Assembly: GCA_043820105.1 (NCBI GenBank)
Contig: JBDREC010000046.1
Span: 18,614 to 82,613 of the forward strand
Source of the DNA: JBDREC01 sp043820105 [NCBI: Pseudomonadota bacterium]
GTDB lineage: Bacteria; Bdellovibrionota_F; JAHFAK01
Reading direction: 5' to 3'
DNA: 64,000 bases
The notes under the pieces are model-generated. The model did not search any database, was not told the DNA's origin, and saw only the letters and a list, made by a program, of their open reading frames with translations. Both the position numbers and the translations under genes were made by a program. Positions 34,622 to 44,600 of the stretch are shown in pieces; the stretch's first letter is position 1, and every line of letters starts with the position of its first letter.

Positions 34622-36514
34622 ATGTATTTTAAGAATAAAAAAATATATTTTTATATTTTAATTTTTCTTTTTATTGTAGGCTGTTTTTTTCTCATAAAGG
34701 AAACTTATTTCTCAAATAATAAATCAATCGCTAATTTAGAAATATGTAACATGCAAAAAGATGATGGTTTTTCCTATGAGTTTGAAATTGATACTCGTGC
34801 CACATTTTCTTTATCGTCTTTTATGGGAAAGAAAGCAAATAAAGAAAATCTTCAAAAAACACATAATCTAATGAAAGGCAAAATAAGTTTTAGAGCACTG
34901 AAAGATACTGATGATAGGACTTTAATGGCAGGCCAATTGAGTGAATTGGAGTATGAAATTAACAAAAGAAAAGCTTTTGAATCTATAAAAGAACTTAGCA
35001 TTCCTTTTAAGTTTAAACTTGGAAGCAATTGTTCAATATCAGAAATAGATTTATCCTATATTCCTAATAAGAAAAATAAACAGTTAATTGAAAATGTTAT
35101 TTATGAACTGCAAATGACTTTTTTAGGTGATGAAAACCAAGAAAAATGGCAAGCAAAAGAAGAAAATGCTCTTGCAGGCTATGAAGCAAATTATTTGGTC
35201 AATGAAATTTCTAAAGATAGCATTTCTATTCATAAAGCTAAGGAAAAATATTTTACTTCAAATACTAGTTCCAATAAATCAAATGAGAGTATTAATGTTA
35301 TTTCATCTGACATCAACATTAGTATATCAAAAAATAAAAAGTGGTTTGATTCAATAAGTACAAAGGAAAGTATTGAGATTTTAAAAAATGATGAAATATT
35401 CATGCAAGTTGAAAACAAATTAAAAATAAAAAAGTATTTAAAGCCTATTGAAAATTTAGCCCTATGGCAAGATGATATCTTTTCAGAATATGAAAATCCT
35501 ATTGATATAGAAAACTTTTCAAAGATCTATCGCAAATCCCAATTAAGTCATGAATCTAATGAGCGTGATATCAATACATTAATAAATAGGTCTTTAAATA
35601 GGTCTTTTTCACAAATTTTAGAAGATTATAAAAAAAATATCTTATCAAAAAATCCTTTAGAAAAATCAAAGGCACTTGATCTTTTAGTTTCTTATTTAAG
35701 GGCAAAAGAAGGGGCTAGCCTTGAGCTTACTCATGCAATAAAGACAGGTGACCTGGAAAATGAATACCAATCTATGGCCTTTTTAGCACTGGAACTATCT
35801 TCAACTAACGAGTCACAAAAAGCCTTAATGGATGTTTTGCAGGATGTTGATCATAGTTCAATGAATAGAATGCGATCTGTGATTGCTTTGCAGGATATAA
35901 AGAATCCAGCTCCAGAAGTTTTTGATTCAATGATAATTCAAATGAATAAATCAGTTCCGGAAAACGTTGATCGTGGTGAAAATGATGTTGCAAGAACAAG
36001 TGCTTTATCTTTGGGTACATTGGCTGCAAATAATAAAGAAGCTTTTGGAGCTAGAGCTAAAGAAGAATTATTAAAAAACCTTAAAAGCGCAAATAATTCG
36101 TCAGAAACAGCGCTTTATATAAGAGCCTTGGGAAATACTAAGAATCCTTTATTAATTGATGACATAGTCCCATATTTAAATTCCTCTTCAAGCTCTGTAC
36201 GGTCAGCTTCTGCTGACACTATTGGAGCTATAGATTCAGTGCAATCAGAAGCAATTCTTCTTAATCAGTTTTCAGAAGAAGAATCTAAAAAGGTTCGTTT
36301 AAGTATCATGAAATCTTTAAATAAATTAAGCAAAACAAGTGAAAATTCAACCAATTCCATATCAAATCTCATCTTATTTGAAGAAAATAAGGATGTGAGA
36401 GCTCAAATGATTATTTTTTTAGGTCAAAGGGCTGCTTATAAGGCTCTGTTAAACTTTAAAAACCATGAAAAAGATAGTGATAATATAGCGTTAATTGGAC
36501 GATATATAAAATAG
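34622..36514 (+). CDS. Membrane-anchored HEAT-repeat protein resembling vitellogenin-type lipid-transfer proteins
   Basis: 630 residues. N-terminal hydrophobic segment (IYFYILIFLFIVGCFFLI); IVGC could be a lipobox. Residues ~45-330 look beta-rich (FSYEFEIDTRATFSLSSF, MKGKISFRALK, AGQLSELEYEI). Residues ~345-630 are alpha-alpha repeats: LVSYLRAKEGASLELTHAI, TSALSLGTLAANNKEAFG, ETALYIRALGNTKNPLLIDDIVPYL, VRSASADTIGAI, VRLSIMKSLNKL. The order beta-barrel then helical superhelix, with the IRALGNTKNP phrase, is that of the LLTP/vitellogenin-N module. This is pattern recognition, not a search result. It is translationally coupled to the lipoprotein gene (no clear ribosome site of its own). Confidence 0.65.
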   Translation: MYFKNKKIYFYILIFLFIVGCFFLIKETYFSNNKSIANLEICNMQKDDGFSYEFEIDTRATFSLSSFMGKKANKENLQKTHNLMKGKISFRALKDTDDRTLMAGQLSELEYEINKRKAFESIKELSIPFKFKLGSNCSISEIDLSYIPNKKNKQLIENVIYELQMTFLGDENQEKWQAKEENALAGYEANYLVNEISKDSISIHKAKEKYFTSNTSSNKSNESINVISSDINISISKNKKWFDSISTKESIEILKNDEIFMQVENKLKIKKYLKPIENLALWQDDIFSEYENPIDIENFSKIYRKSQLSHESNERDINTLINRSLNRSFSQILEDYKKNILSKNPLEKSKALDLLVSYLRAKEGASLELTHAIKTGDLENEYQSMAFLALELSSTNESQKALMDVLQDVDHSSMNRMRSVIALQDIKNPAPEVFDSMIIQMNKSVPENVDRGENDVARTSALSLGTLAANNKEAFGARAKEELLKNLKSANNSSETALYIRALGNTKNPLLIDDIVPYLNSSSSSVRSASADTIGAIDSVQSEAILLNQFSEEESKKVRLSIMKSLNKLSKTSENSTNSISNLILFEENKDVRAQMIIFLGQRAAYKALLNFKNHEKDSDNIALIGRYIK

Positions 36515-36552
36515 TATAACTAATAATAATTTTGAATTTTAAATTTAATTTG

Positions 36553-36595
36553 TTGGTACTTTGGTGACTTCCTTATTTGTTTACCAAGCCTTTTT
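36553..36595 (+). terminator. Possible terminator after the HEAT-repeat gene
   Basis: TTGGTA (36553-36558) pairs with TACCAA (36582-36587), or a nearer TTGGT pairs with ACCAA, followed by CCTTTTT. The stem is short and the loop long, so this is weak. Confidence 0.35.
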
Positions 36596-36608
36596 GTATT
36601 AATTAAAA

Positions 36609-36637
36609 TTGACTCAAATTATTATATCAATTAAATG
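36609..36637 (+). promoter_or_regulatory. Sigma70-type promoter before the histidine kinase gene
   Basis: TTGACT (36609-36614), 17-base spacer, TAAATG (36632-36637), 54 bases before the ATG at 36691. Confidence 0.5.
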
Positions 36638-36690
36638 GATAGCCTATGAAGAAATTCAAATTAAACAATATATTAATAAATTAGAATAAA

Positions 36691-37800
36691 ATGAAAACTA
36701 TCAAAGATTCAAATATAAATCTTATTTCAGAAGATAAAAGAAAGAGAGATTTAGAAGAGAGAGTAAAAGAATTACATTGCTTGCACGAGCTCTTAGATCT
36801 TTTTTACACAAATAAAAACCGCGATGATATTTTAAGCAAGGCTGTTTATATAATAAAGAAAAGTTGGCAATATCCTGAATGCACAGAAGTAAGATTGAAT
36901 TTTAATAATAAAAATTACAAAACAGGCGGTTTTGTTGAAACTGTATGGAGACAAGCAGCTGACATTCTTCTTGATAATAAAAAGCTGGGAATCCTTGAGG
37001 TTTATTATACAGAGGAAAAACCTAAGGAATATGAAGGTGTTTTTTTAAAAGAAGAAAGGGCCTTGATAAATAGTATTTCCAGGCAATTTACCTATATGGC
37101 ACAGCAGATTGAAACAGAAAAAATTATTGCTTCCTATCAAAGGCAATTAAGATCACTTGCCTCAAAACTTTCTTTAGCTGGAGAAGAAGAAAGAAGAAAT
37201 ATTTCAAATAGTCTTCATGATACTATTTGTCAGGATTTAGCCTTATCAAAAATAAAAATTAATAAAATAAAGAAATCTCTTGATAAAAATAATATAGATT
37301 TTGCTCTTCAGGATGTGTCAGAGCTTATTAATTCTTTATTGAATAAGACACGGGCTTTAATTTTTGATATTAGTCCACCAATTCTTTATGAACTTGGTTT
37401 AGAGGCTTCAATTGAATGGCTAGCTGAAAAAATTCAAAAAGAGCATAATATTCGTACCTCAGTTTATAATGATAAAAGAAAAAAAAGACTTGATAAAGAT
37501 TTAAAAGTATTTTTATTCCAAGCTGTGAGAGAATTATTGATAAATGTGGTCAAACATGCTCAGGCAAAGAATGTAAAAATAAACATTAACGAGCAAAATG
37601 AATTTATTGTAATTGAACTTATTGATGATGGTATAGGAATTGATGATTGTAAGCTTGATACAATAGGGGATGAAACAGGAGGTTTCGGTCTTTTTAGCAT
37701 TAAAGAAAGGATTTTTTTATTTAATGGAAGCTTTGAAATATCAGGAACCTTAAATAAAGGCACACAAATAAAATTGCTAGCACCTTTAAAACAAAAATGA
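36691..37800 (+). CDS. Soluble NarL-type sensor histidine kinase with GAF-like sensor
   Basis: 369 residues, no membrane segment. Residues ~16-140 form a sensor domain (ERVKELHCLHELLDLF, SWQYPECTEV, ILEVYYTEE, FLKEERALINSIS) that recurs in the protein at 41636-44821. Then HisKA_3 with H176 (EERRNISNSLHDTICQDL) and HATPase with N285, DDGIGI at 312-317 and GGFGLFSIKER at 330-340. It should phosphorylate the LuxR-type regulator that begins 14 bases downstream. The signal is cytosolic and unknown. It has no clear ribosome site. Confidence 0.92.
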   Translation: MKTIKDSNINLISEDKRKRDLEERVKELHCLHELLDLFYTNKNRDDILSKAVYIIKKSWQYPECTEVRLNFNNKNYKTGGFVETVWRQAADILLDNKKLGILEVYYTEEKPKEYEGVFLKEERALINSISRQFTYMAQQIETEKIIASYQRQLRSLASKLSLAGEEERRNISNSLHDTICQDLALSKIKINKIKKSLDKNNIDFALQDVSELINSLLNKTRALIFDISPPILYELGLEASIEWLAEKIQKEHNIRTSVYNDKRKKRLDKDLKVFLFQAVRELLINVVKHAQAKNVKININEQNEFIVIELIDDGIGIDDCKLDTIGDETGGFGLFSIKERIFLFNGSFEISGTLNKGTQIKLLAPLKQK

Positions 37801-37813
37801 AGTGGAAAAAATA

Positions 37814-38461
37814 ATGAGCAAGAAAATATTGATAGCAGATGATCATAAAATATTACGAGATGGTTTGAAGTCATTAATAGAAAATGAGACAAGTTTTCAA
37901 GTTGTCGCTGAAGCAAAAGATGGTGAAGAAGCTGTAGAACTTAGTCTTAAGCATAAACCAGAAATTGTCATAATTGATATTACCATGCCAAAACTTAATG
38001 GAATAAAAGCCGCTGAAATGATTTTGCAAAAGATTAAAGATGTGAAAATTATTGCCTTATCAGTTCATGCTGACAAAAGATATGTCTCTCAAATGTTTAA
38101 AGTTGGTGCAAAAGGATATTTATTAAAAGATTGTGCTTTTGAAGAACTAATCCAAGCTATACATACTGTTATTGAAGACAAGGTATATATAAGTCCAGCG
38201 GTAGCTGGCGAGGTTGTTGGTGATTATATAAGACATTTAGACAGAGGGAAATCTTCTGTTTTATCCTTGTTAACTCAAAGAGAAAGAGAAGTTCTTGAGT
38301 TATTGGCAGACGGGAAAAACGCAAAAGAAGTGGCTTTCATGCTTGAAATTAGTGTTAAAACAATCGAAACACATCGCAGACAACTTATGGAAAAGTTAAA
38401 TATTCACAGTATTGCAGAATTAACAAAATATGCAATAAGAGAAGGCATAATCAATCTCTAA
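37814..38461 (+). CDS. LuxR/NarL-family response regulator
   Basis: 215 residues from the ATG at 37814 (GGA 7 bases upstream; a GTG at 37802 is less likely). Receiver domain with acidic pair D9/D10 and phospho-acceptor D55 (IVIIDITMPKLNG), then LuxR-type HTH at ~151-212 (LTQREREVLELLADGKNAKEVAFMLEISVKTIETHRRQLMEKL). Cognate partner of the preceding kinase. The next genes (glutamate dehydrogenase and two ATP-grasp proteins) are natural regulatory candidates. Confidence 0.95.
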   Translation: MSKKILIADDHKILRDGLKSLIENETSFQVVAEAKDGEEAVELSLKHKPEIVIIDITMPKLNGIKAAEMILQKIKDVKIIALSVHADKRYVSQMFKVGAKGYLLKDCAFEELIQAIHTVIEDKVYISPAVAGEVVGDYIRHLDRGKSSVLSLLTQREREVLELLADGKNAKEVAFMLEISVKTIETHRRQLMEKLNIHSIAELTKYAIREGIINL

Positions 38462-38518
38462 TCCAAATCCTTAGCTATTCATCAGGTTTTATCTTACCCA
38501 AAATCATACTTATCCTAA

Positions 38519-38547
38519 TTGTTCAACTATTTTTTATTCTCTATAAC
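38519..38547 (+). promoter_or_regulatory. Sigma70-type promoter of the gdh gene
   Basis: TTGTTC (38519-38524), 17-base spacer, TATAAC (38542-38547), 46 bases before the gdh ATG. Confidence 0.5.
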
Positions 38548-38592
38548 AGCTTTCAATTTTAACAAAATTATTATTGCTAAGAGGTAAATAGA

Positions 38593-39879
38593 ATGAATGA
38601 CAAAGCTTTTAGTGCCTTTGAGATGGCTCAAAGACAATTTGATCAGGTTGCAGATCTTTTAGATTTAGATGCGGCCTCAAGAGATCTATTGCGTAATCCA
38701 ATGAGAGAATATCATTTTAATATTCCAGTGAAAATGGATGATGGTTCAGTCTCTGTATTCAGAGGATTTAGGGTTCAACACAATGATGCAAGGGGTCCTG
38801 GTAAAGGTGGAATAAGGTTTCATCCCCAAGAGACGATTGATACTGTTAGGGCGCTTTCAATGTGGATGACCTGGAAATGTGCTTTAGTTGATATTCCTTT
38901 GGGTGGTAGTAAGGGAGGCGTGATTTGTGATCCGCATAATTTGAGCTTATCAGAGCAGGAAAGACTTTGCAGGGGATGGGTTAGACAAATTGCTAGAAAT
39001 ATTGGACCATGTATTGACGTGCCTGCTCCAGATGTTATGACTAATGCACAACATATGCTATGGATGCTTGATGAGTTTGAAGTTATCCATGGAGGAAAGT
39101 TTCCAGGAGTTATCACTGGAAAGCCAGTTGGCCTCGGAGGATCACTTGGCAGAACAGAAGCAACTGGATATGGTGTAATATTTACAGTAAGAGAAGCTTT
39201 AAAAGAACTGGGAATTATGCCTGAAAACACAACAGCCAGTTTTCAGGGTTTTGGAAATGTTTCACAATATGCAGCAAAACTTTATCAGCAATTGGGTGGA
39301 AAAATAATTTCTGTCTCTTGTTGGAATCAGAAAGAGCAGATAGCTTATACTTATAAAAAAATTAAGGGTATTAATTTAGAAGATCTTTTGACAATAACAG
39401 ATCGCTTTGGAGGCATTGATAAAGAAAAAGCATTTGAAAAAGGTTATGAAATCTTGCCAGCTCAAGCCTGGATAAGTCAAGATGTTGATATTCTAATCCC
39501 AGCTGCCCTTGAGAATCAAATTACAGCTAGCAGTGTTAAAAAAATTAGTGAAAAAGTAAAAATAATTGCAGAAGGAGCTAATGGTCCTACAACACCTGAA
39601 GCAGATGTATTTATTAAAGAAAAAGGTATCTTTTTAATTCCTGATTTTTTAGCAAATGCAGGTGGGGTTACTTGCAGTTATTTTGAACAGGTGCAAAGTA
39701 ATATGAATTATTATTGGGAAAAAGATGAAGTTTTAAGCAAGCTGGATCTTAAAATGACCTCTGCATTCAAAGAAGTGAGCAGGTTATCAAGAAAAAGAAA
39801 TATATACCAAAGGGATGCAGCCTATATAATAGCTATTAATAATGTTGTTAAAGCTTGTAAGGAAAGAGGTTGGGTATAA
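38593..39879 (+). CDS. gdhA: Glu/Leu/Phe/Val dehydrogenase (glutamate dehydrogenase)
   Basis: 428 residues. Substrate region GPGKGGIRFHPQETIDTVRALSMWMTWKCALVDIPLGGSKGG with the catalytic Lys residues; DVPAPDVMTNAQHMLWMLDE; GGSLGRTEATGYGV; NAD(P) fold FQGFGNVSQYAAKL; and ANAGGVTCSYFE near the C-terminus. Length and sequence match the hexameric NAD-linked GDH of about 45 kDa: glutamate to 2-oxoglutarate plus ammonium. The stop shares a base with the start of the next gene (TAATG), so the ATP-grasp gene is coupled to it. Confidence 0.95.
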   Translation: MNDKAFSAFEMAQRQFDQVADLLDLDAASRDLLRNPMREYHFNIPVKMDDGSVSVFRGFRVQHNDARGPGKGGIRFHPQETIDTVRALSMWMTWKCALVDIPLGGSKGGVICDPHNLSLSEQERLCRGWVRQIARNIGPCIDVPAPDVMTNAQHMLWMLDEFEVIHGGKFPGVITGKPVGLGGSLGRTEATGYGVIFTVREALKELGIMPENTTASFQGFGNVSQYAAKLYQQLGGKIISVSCWNQKEQIAYTYKKIKGINLEDLLTITDRFGGIDKEKAFEKGYEILPAQAWISQDVDILIPAALENQITASSVKKISEKVKIIAEGANGPTTPEADVFIKEKGIFLIPDFLANAGGVTCSYFEQVQSNMNYYWEKDEVLSKLDLKMTSAFKEVSRLSRKRNIYQRDAAYIIAINNVVKACKERGWV

Positions 39880-41639
39880 TGATTGAGAACACCAAGTTTC
39901 CACTTCCAAAAACAATCAAAAGATTTCAAAGAGAATTCTTTGAGTCAAAAGATGACTTTACGTATATTGGAAATGGATCTTTTGGTGGTAAGGCATTGGG
40001 GCTGCTTTTTATTCATGATAAATTAGTGAAATCCTGTGAGAATAATACTGGCTTTGAGAATATTAGGGTAAGTATTCCTAAATCTACAATTATTACGACA
40101 GAGCTGTTTGATATCTTCATGAAAAGGAATAATCTTTATGATTTATTTTCTAATAAAAATATTTCAGATGAAGATATTGTTCTTGAGTTTCAGCAAGCCG
40201 AGTTGCCTACGGAACTTTTGGGTGATCTGCGGGCCCTAATTTCAAAAGTTCACAGTCCATTGGCCATTAGATCATCAAGTTTGATCGAAGATTCAATAGA
40301 CGCGCCCTTTGCAGGAATTTATGCAACAAAAATGATTCCTAACAATCAATCTGAAACAACAATGCGCTTTAGAAAATTATCAGATGCAATTAAGTTTGTG
40401 TACGCATCAACATTTTTTAAATCTGCCAAGGACTATATTAGTTCTATAGATTTAAACATTAACAATGAAAAAATGGCTGTAATTATTCAAGAGTGTGTTG
40501 GAAATTTATATGATGATTATTTTTATCCGAACATATCAGGCGTGGTTCGTTCTTACAATTTTTATGCTTTTGGTAAGTCAAAACCACAAGATGGAATGGG
40601 GAGTTTGGCTTTAGGATTGGGAAAAACTATTGTGGATGGATCCAATAGTTGGAACTATTCACTTACTAATCCTAAAGCTCCTCCCCCTTATAACTCTATT
40701 TCAGACCTTTTAAAGCTTAGTCAGAATAAGTTTTGGGCTGTTGATATGTCAAAACAGACAAAATATGATCCTGTGAAAGAAACAGAGTTTATGAAATTAC
40801 TTGAACTTAAAGAAGCCGAGTTTCATGGGAACTTACAGCCCATAGCTTCAACATATGACCCAGCTTCTGATAGAATAGCCTTTGGAACTCATGTAAATGG
40901 TCCAAGGCTTTTAAATTTTACTCAAATATTAGATTTTGAAGAAGTGAAATTAAATAAACTTTTATTACATATTGTGGATTTATGTAAAGATATGTTCAAA
41001 GAAGATGTTGAAATTGAATTTGCACTAAATTTTGATCATAAAAATTATAAAAATGTAAGGTTTGCTTTTTTACAAGTCAGACCAATAGCAGTGTCAAATG
41101 AAAACACAACAGTTGAGAGTAGTGAGTTATTGCAATCTGATAATTTATTGTCTTCAGATGTTGTGTTGGGAAACGGAAGTGATAACAATATTAAAGATAT
41201 AGTTTTTGTTAAACCTGAAGTTTTTGATAAAAGTAAAACAAGACAAATCGCTAATGAACTTGAACTAATTAATAAAGACTGTCTCAGAGAAAATATTAAT
41301 TATTTATTAATTGGATTTGGTAGGTGGGGAAGTCAAGATGAATGGCTAGGAATACCAGTTGATTGGGGTCAGATATCTAAGGCAAAGGTTATTATTGAAG
41401 CAACTTTGCCAGCAATAGATGTTGAAATAAGTCAAGGCTCCCATTTTTTTCATAATCTGACTGGCTTTAAAATTCCTTATTTTTCTGTAAAGCACAATAG
41501 TAAATTCTCAATAGATTGGGATTGGCTTAATTCGCAGAAAATGATAAAAGAAACAAGTTTTTTAAAACATGTTAGATTAAGCAGGCCCTTAAATGTTAAA
41601 GTCGATGGCAAAAAGGGAATTGGTGTAGTGAAAAAATGA
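39879..41639 (+). CDS. PEP-synthase-like ATP-grasp protein (stand-alone PPDK_N domain)
   Basis: 586 residues from the ATG at 39879 (AGAGG 8 bases upstream). ATP-grasp domain of PEP synthase/PPDK type: SFGGKALGLLFIHDKL (GGK 36-38), PLAIRSSSLIEDSIDAPFAGIYATK (RSSSLIED 131-138), and terminal FLQVRPIA (LQVRP 398-402). A further domain at about 440-586 contains GFGRWGSQ (479-486) and SQGSHFFHNL. The phosphohistidine domain and the PEP/pyruvate barrel are absent, so it is not a PEP synthase. Probably it phosphorylates or ligates another substrate, or senses adenylates. It overlaps the next gene by four bases. Confidence 0.85.
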   Translation: MIENTKFPLPKTIKRFQREFFESKDDFTYIGNGSFGGKALGLLFIHDKLVKSCENNTGFENIRVSIPKSTIITTELFDIFMKRNNLYDLFSNKNISDEDIVLEFQQAELPTELLGDLRALISKVHSPLAIRSSSLIEDSIDAPFAGIYATKMIPNNQSETTMRFRKLSDAIKFVYASTFFKSAKDYISSIDLNINNEKMAVIIQECVGNLYDDYFYPNISGVVRSYNFYAFGKSKPQDGMGSLALGLGKTIVDGSNSWNYSLTNPKAPPPYNSISDLLKLSQNKFWAVDMSKQTKYDPVKETEFMKLLELKEAEFHGNLQPIASTYDPASDRIAFGTHVNGPRLLNFTQILDFEEVKLNKLLLHIVDLCKDMFKEDVEIEFALNFDHKNYKNVRFAFLQVRPIAVSNENTTVESSELLQSDNLLSSDVVLGNGSDNNIKDIVFVKPEVFDKSKTRQIANELELINKDCLRENINYLLIGFGRWGSQDEWLGIPVDWGQISKAKVIIEATLPAIDVEISQGSHFFHNLTGFKIPYFSVKHNSKFSIDWDWLNSQKMIKETSFLKHVRLSRPLNVKVDGKKGIGVVKK

Positions 41640-44600
41640 AAAAGGATAGCAAAGCTATAAAAGATAAGACATTTTACAATGAGCTTAATGAAAGAACAAA
41701 AGAGCTGAATTGTCTTTATGAACTTGATAAAATACTGGAAATTATAGGTCTTGATAGTCTTGTTTTATTTGAAAAATTGATGCCTATTATTAAGTGTGCC
41801 TGGCGATATTCTGAAATATGTTGTATAAAAGCCATGTTTCGAAAAAAAGAATTTTATTCTGATGAATTTACTGAAACTCCATGGGTACAAAGTTCTAACA
41901 TCTTTATTCAAGGGGAAAAAGTAGGACAAATAGATGTTTATTATTTGGAAGAAAAAGAAGATGTTGGGGAAGGATGTTTTTTACCTGAAGAGAGAAAACT
42001 ATTAAATACCATAGCAGATCGAGTTGGGAAATATTTTTACTATGAGGAGCTTCGCAGAAATTATTTGAAAATGCAGGAGCTTAAGCAAGAGCCTACAGAG
42101 TTAAAAGATGAAAAATGGAAAGTTATTTTAAGCATGATATCAAGGACTGATGCAAATCTCCTTGCTTTGATTGTTAAGAAGATGCTTTATAGATTATGTT
42201 GGGCTGGTAATATAGAAGCTCAGTCAATGATGCAGGAATATGGTCATGATTTAGCAGAAACACAAGAAGGGTCTATTATTGATGCTAATAGACCAATCAA
42301 AAAAAAGAAAAATGAATCACTCATTGATCTGAGAAATAAAATATTTAATATTGCTTCTGAAGTTTATAGTGATGAAGCAATTATAGATTTAATTGAAAAA
42401 TGGATGAAGGAAAATAATGTTAGCTTTCTTGTGAGAACTTTAGAAAGTAATAGTACTTCTTTTGCAGAAATATCAGAAGCCATCTCAAAATATCAGCATT
42501 TAACTCCTGGAGATGCAAAAATATCAGGTGTTACCAAGAAAAGTCTTTTAGTGCTTTTAACCAGGAGATTTTTAACTGAAAATTTACGGTTTACAAATAT
42601 TGCAAAACAGTATTTGGAAATAAAAGATTTTTATAAATTATTTCAGCATACTATTGCTCCTTTTGACAGTCATGGAAAATTGGGTGGGAAAAGTTCTGGT
42701 CTTTTTCTTGCATCATCTATTATAAAAAGAAAAGCAAAAGATCTTAATATCCAGATAAAAGTTCCTAAGACCTGGTTTGTATCTTCAGATACAATTTATA
42801 GTTTTATTCATTATAATAATTTGGGTGATATAATTGAACAAAAATATAAAACTATTAATCAAATCAGATCCGAATATCCACATATTGTTCACGTTTTTAA
42901 AAACGCTTCTTTTCCTTCTGAGATTATAAGTGGTTTATCCTCAGCTTTAGATGATTTTGGGAATAAACCCATTATTGTCAGAAGTTCATCTTTATTAGAG
43001 GATAATTTTGATACATCTTTTGCTGGAAAATATAAAAGTTTATTTTTAGCTAACCAGGGGACAAAAGAAGAAAGGCTTGAAGCCTTGATGGATGGTATTG
43101 CAGAGATATTTGCATCTACTTTTGCCCCTGATCCAATTTCTTATAGAATAGAAAAAAATCTTCTGGATTTTAAAGAAGAGATGGGTATTTTAATTCAAGA
43201 AGTAGTTGGTAAAAAGACTGGAAAATATTTTTTTCCAGCTTTTGCTGGAGTTGCCTTTTGTAATAATGAATTTAGGTGGTCAAAAAGAATAAAAAAGGAT
43301 GATGGGCTTTTAAGGATAGTTCCTGGTTTGGGAACAAGGGCTGTTGATAGATTAAGTGATGACTATCCAATTTTAATAGCGCCAGGTCAGCCAAATTTAA
43401 GAGTTAATACAATTCCCAAAGAAATTTGCAAATATTCTCCACAAAAAATTGATGTTATTAATTTAGAATCAAATGAATTTCAAACTGTTGAGATTGAAAA
43501 AATATTAAAAGAAATCGACTATGATTATCCACAAATAAATAATGTTATGTCTATATATGATGGAGATTCTCTAAGAATTCCAGCACCATTTGAATTAGAT
43601 TTTAAAGAAAATACCAAGGATCTTGTTGTTACTTTTGAAGGAATGTTTAGCAAAACAACATTTATTAATGATGTTAAAAAAATATTAGATGAATTGAAAA
43701 GTGTTTTAAAAACACCTGTAGATATTGAGTTTGCCTTTGATGAAAATGATTTTTATCTCTTGCAATGTCGACCACAAAGCTATTCTATTGAGAATAAACC
43801 TCAGCCAATACCAAAAAACATTGAAGCTAAAGATTGTTTATTTACAGCACATAAGTATATTTCAAATGGATATGTGCCTGATATTAGCCATATTGTTTAT
43901 GTTGATCCTTTGAACTATGCTACTATAAAAGAACATTCAGAATTATTCAGAATTGGCAAAGTTGTTGGAAAATTAAATAAATTATTACCAAAAAGAAAAT
44001 TTATTTTAATGGGTCCTGGAAGGTGGGGAAGTAGGGGAGATATCACTTTGGGTGTCAATGTAACTTATGCTGATATTAACAATACTTCTGTTTTAATAGA
44101 AGTGGCCAGAAAAAAAGGCAATTATGTTCCAGATCTGTCATTTGGAACGCATTTTTTTCAAGATCTGGTAGAGTCTAATATCAGATATATTCCACTATAC
44201 CCAGATGAAGGGACTTGTGTTTTTAATGAAAACTTTCTTAACAATAAAAAGAACCTTTTATCAGAAATCTTACCAAAATATGGCTATCTAAAAGACGTAA
44301 TTAAGGTTATTGATGTACCGCATTCAACTGACGGGAAAATATTAAAAATATTAATGAACTCTGATCTAAACGAAGCTTTAGCCTATTTTTCAAAACCATC
44401 AATGAGCACAGAAGTAGAAGAAGAAGTATATACGCCAGATACCAAAGAAACACAGCCAGATGAATGGAATTGGAGAATGTTAATGGCCAACAAATTGGCA
44501 TCAGAGCTTGATTCAAGAAAATACGGTGTAAAGAACATTTATGTATTTGGAAGCACTAAATCAGGGACTGCACAAATGGGTAGCGATATTGATCTTCTGG

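Noticed and set aside
39870-39879. TTG start at 39870 for the first ATP-grasp gene
   Set aside because: The ATG at 39879 has an AGAGG site at 8 bases and a TAATG junction with gdh.
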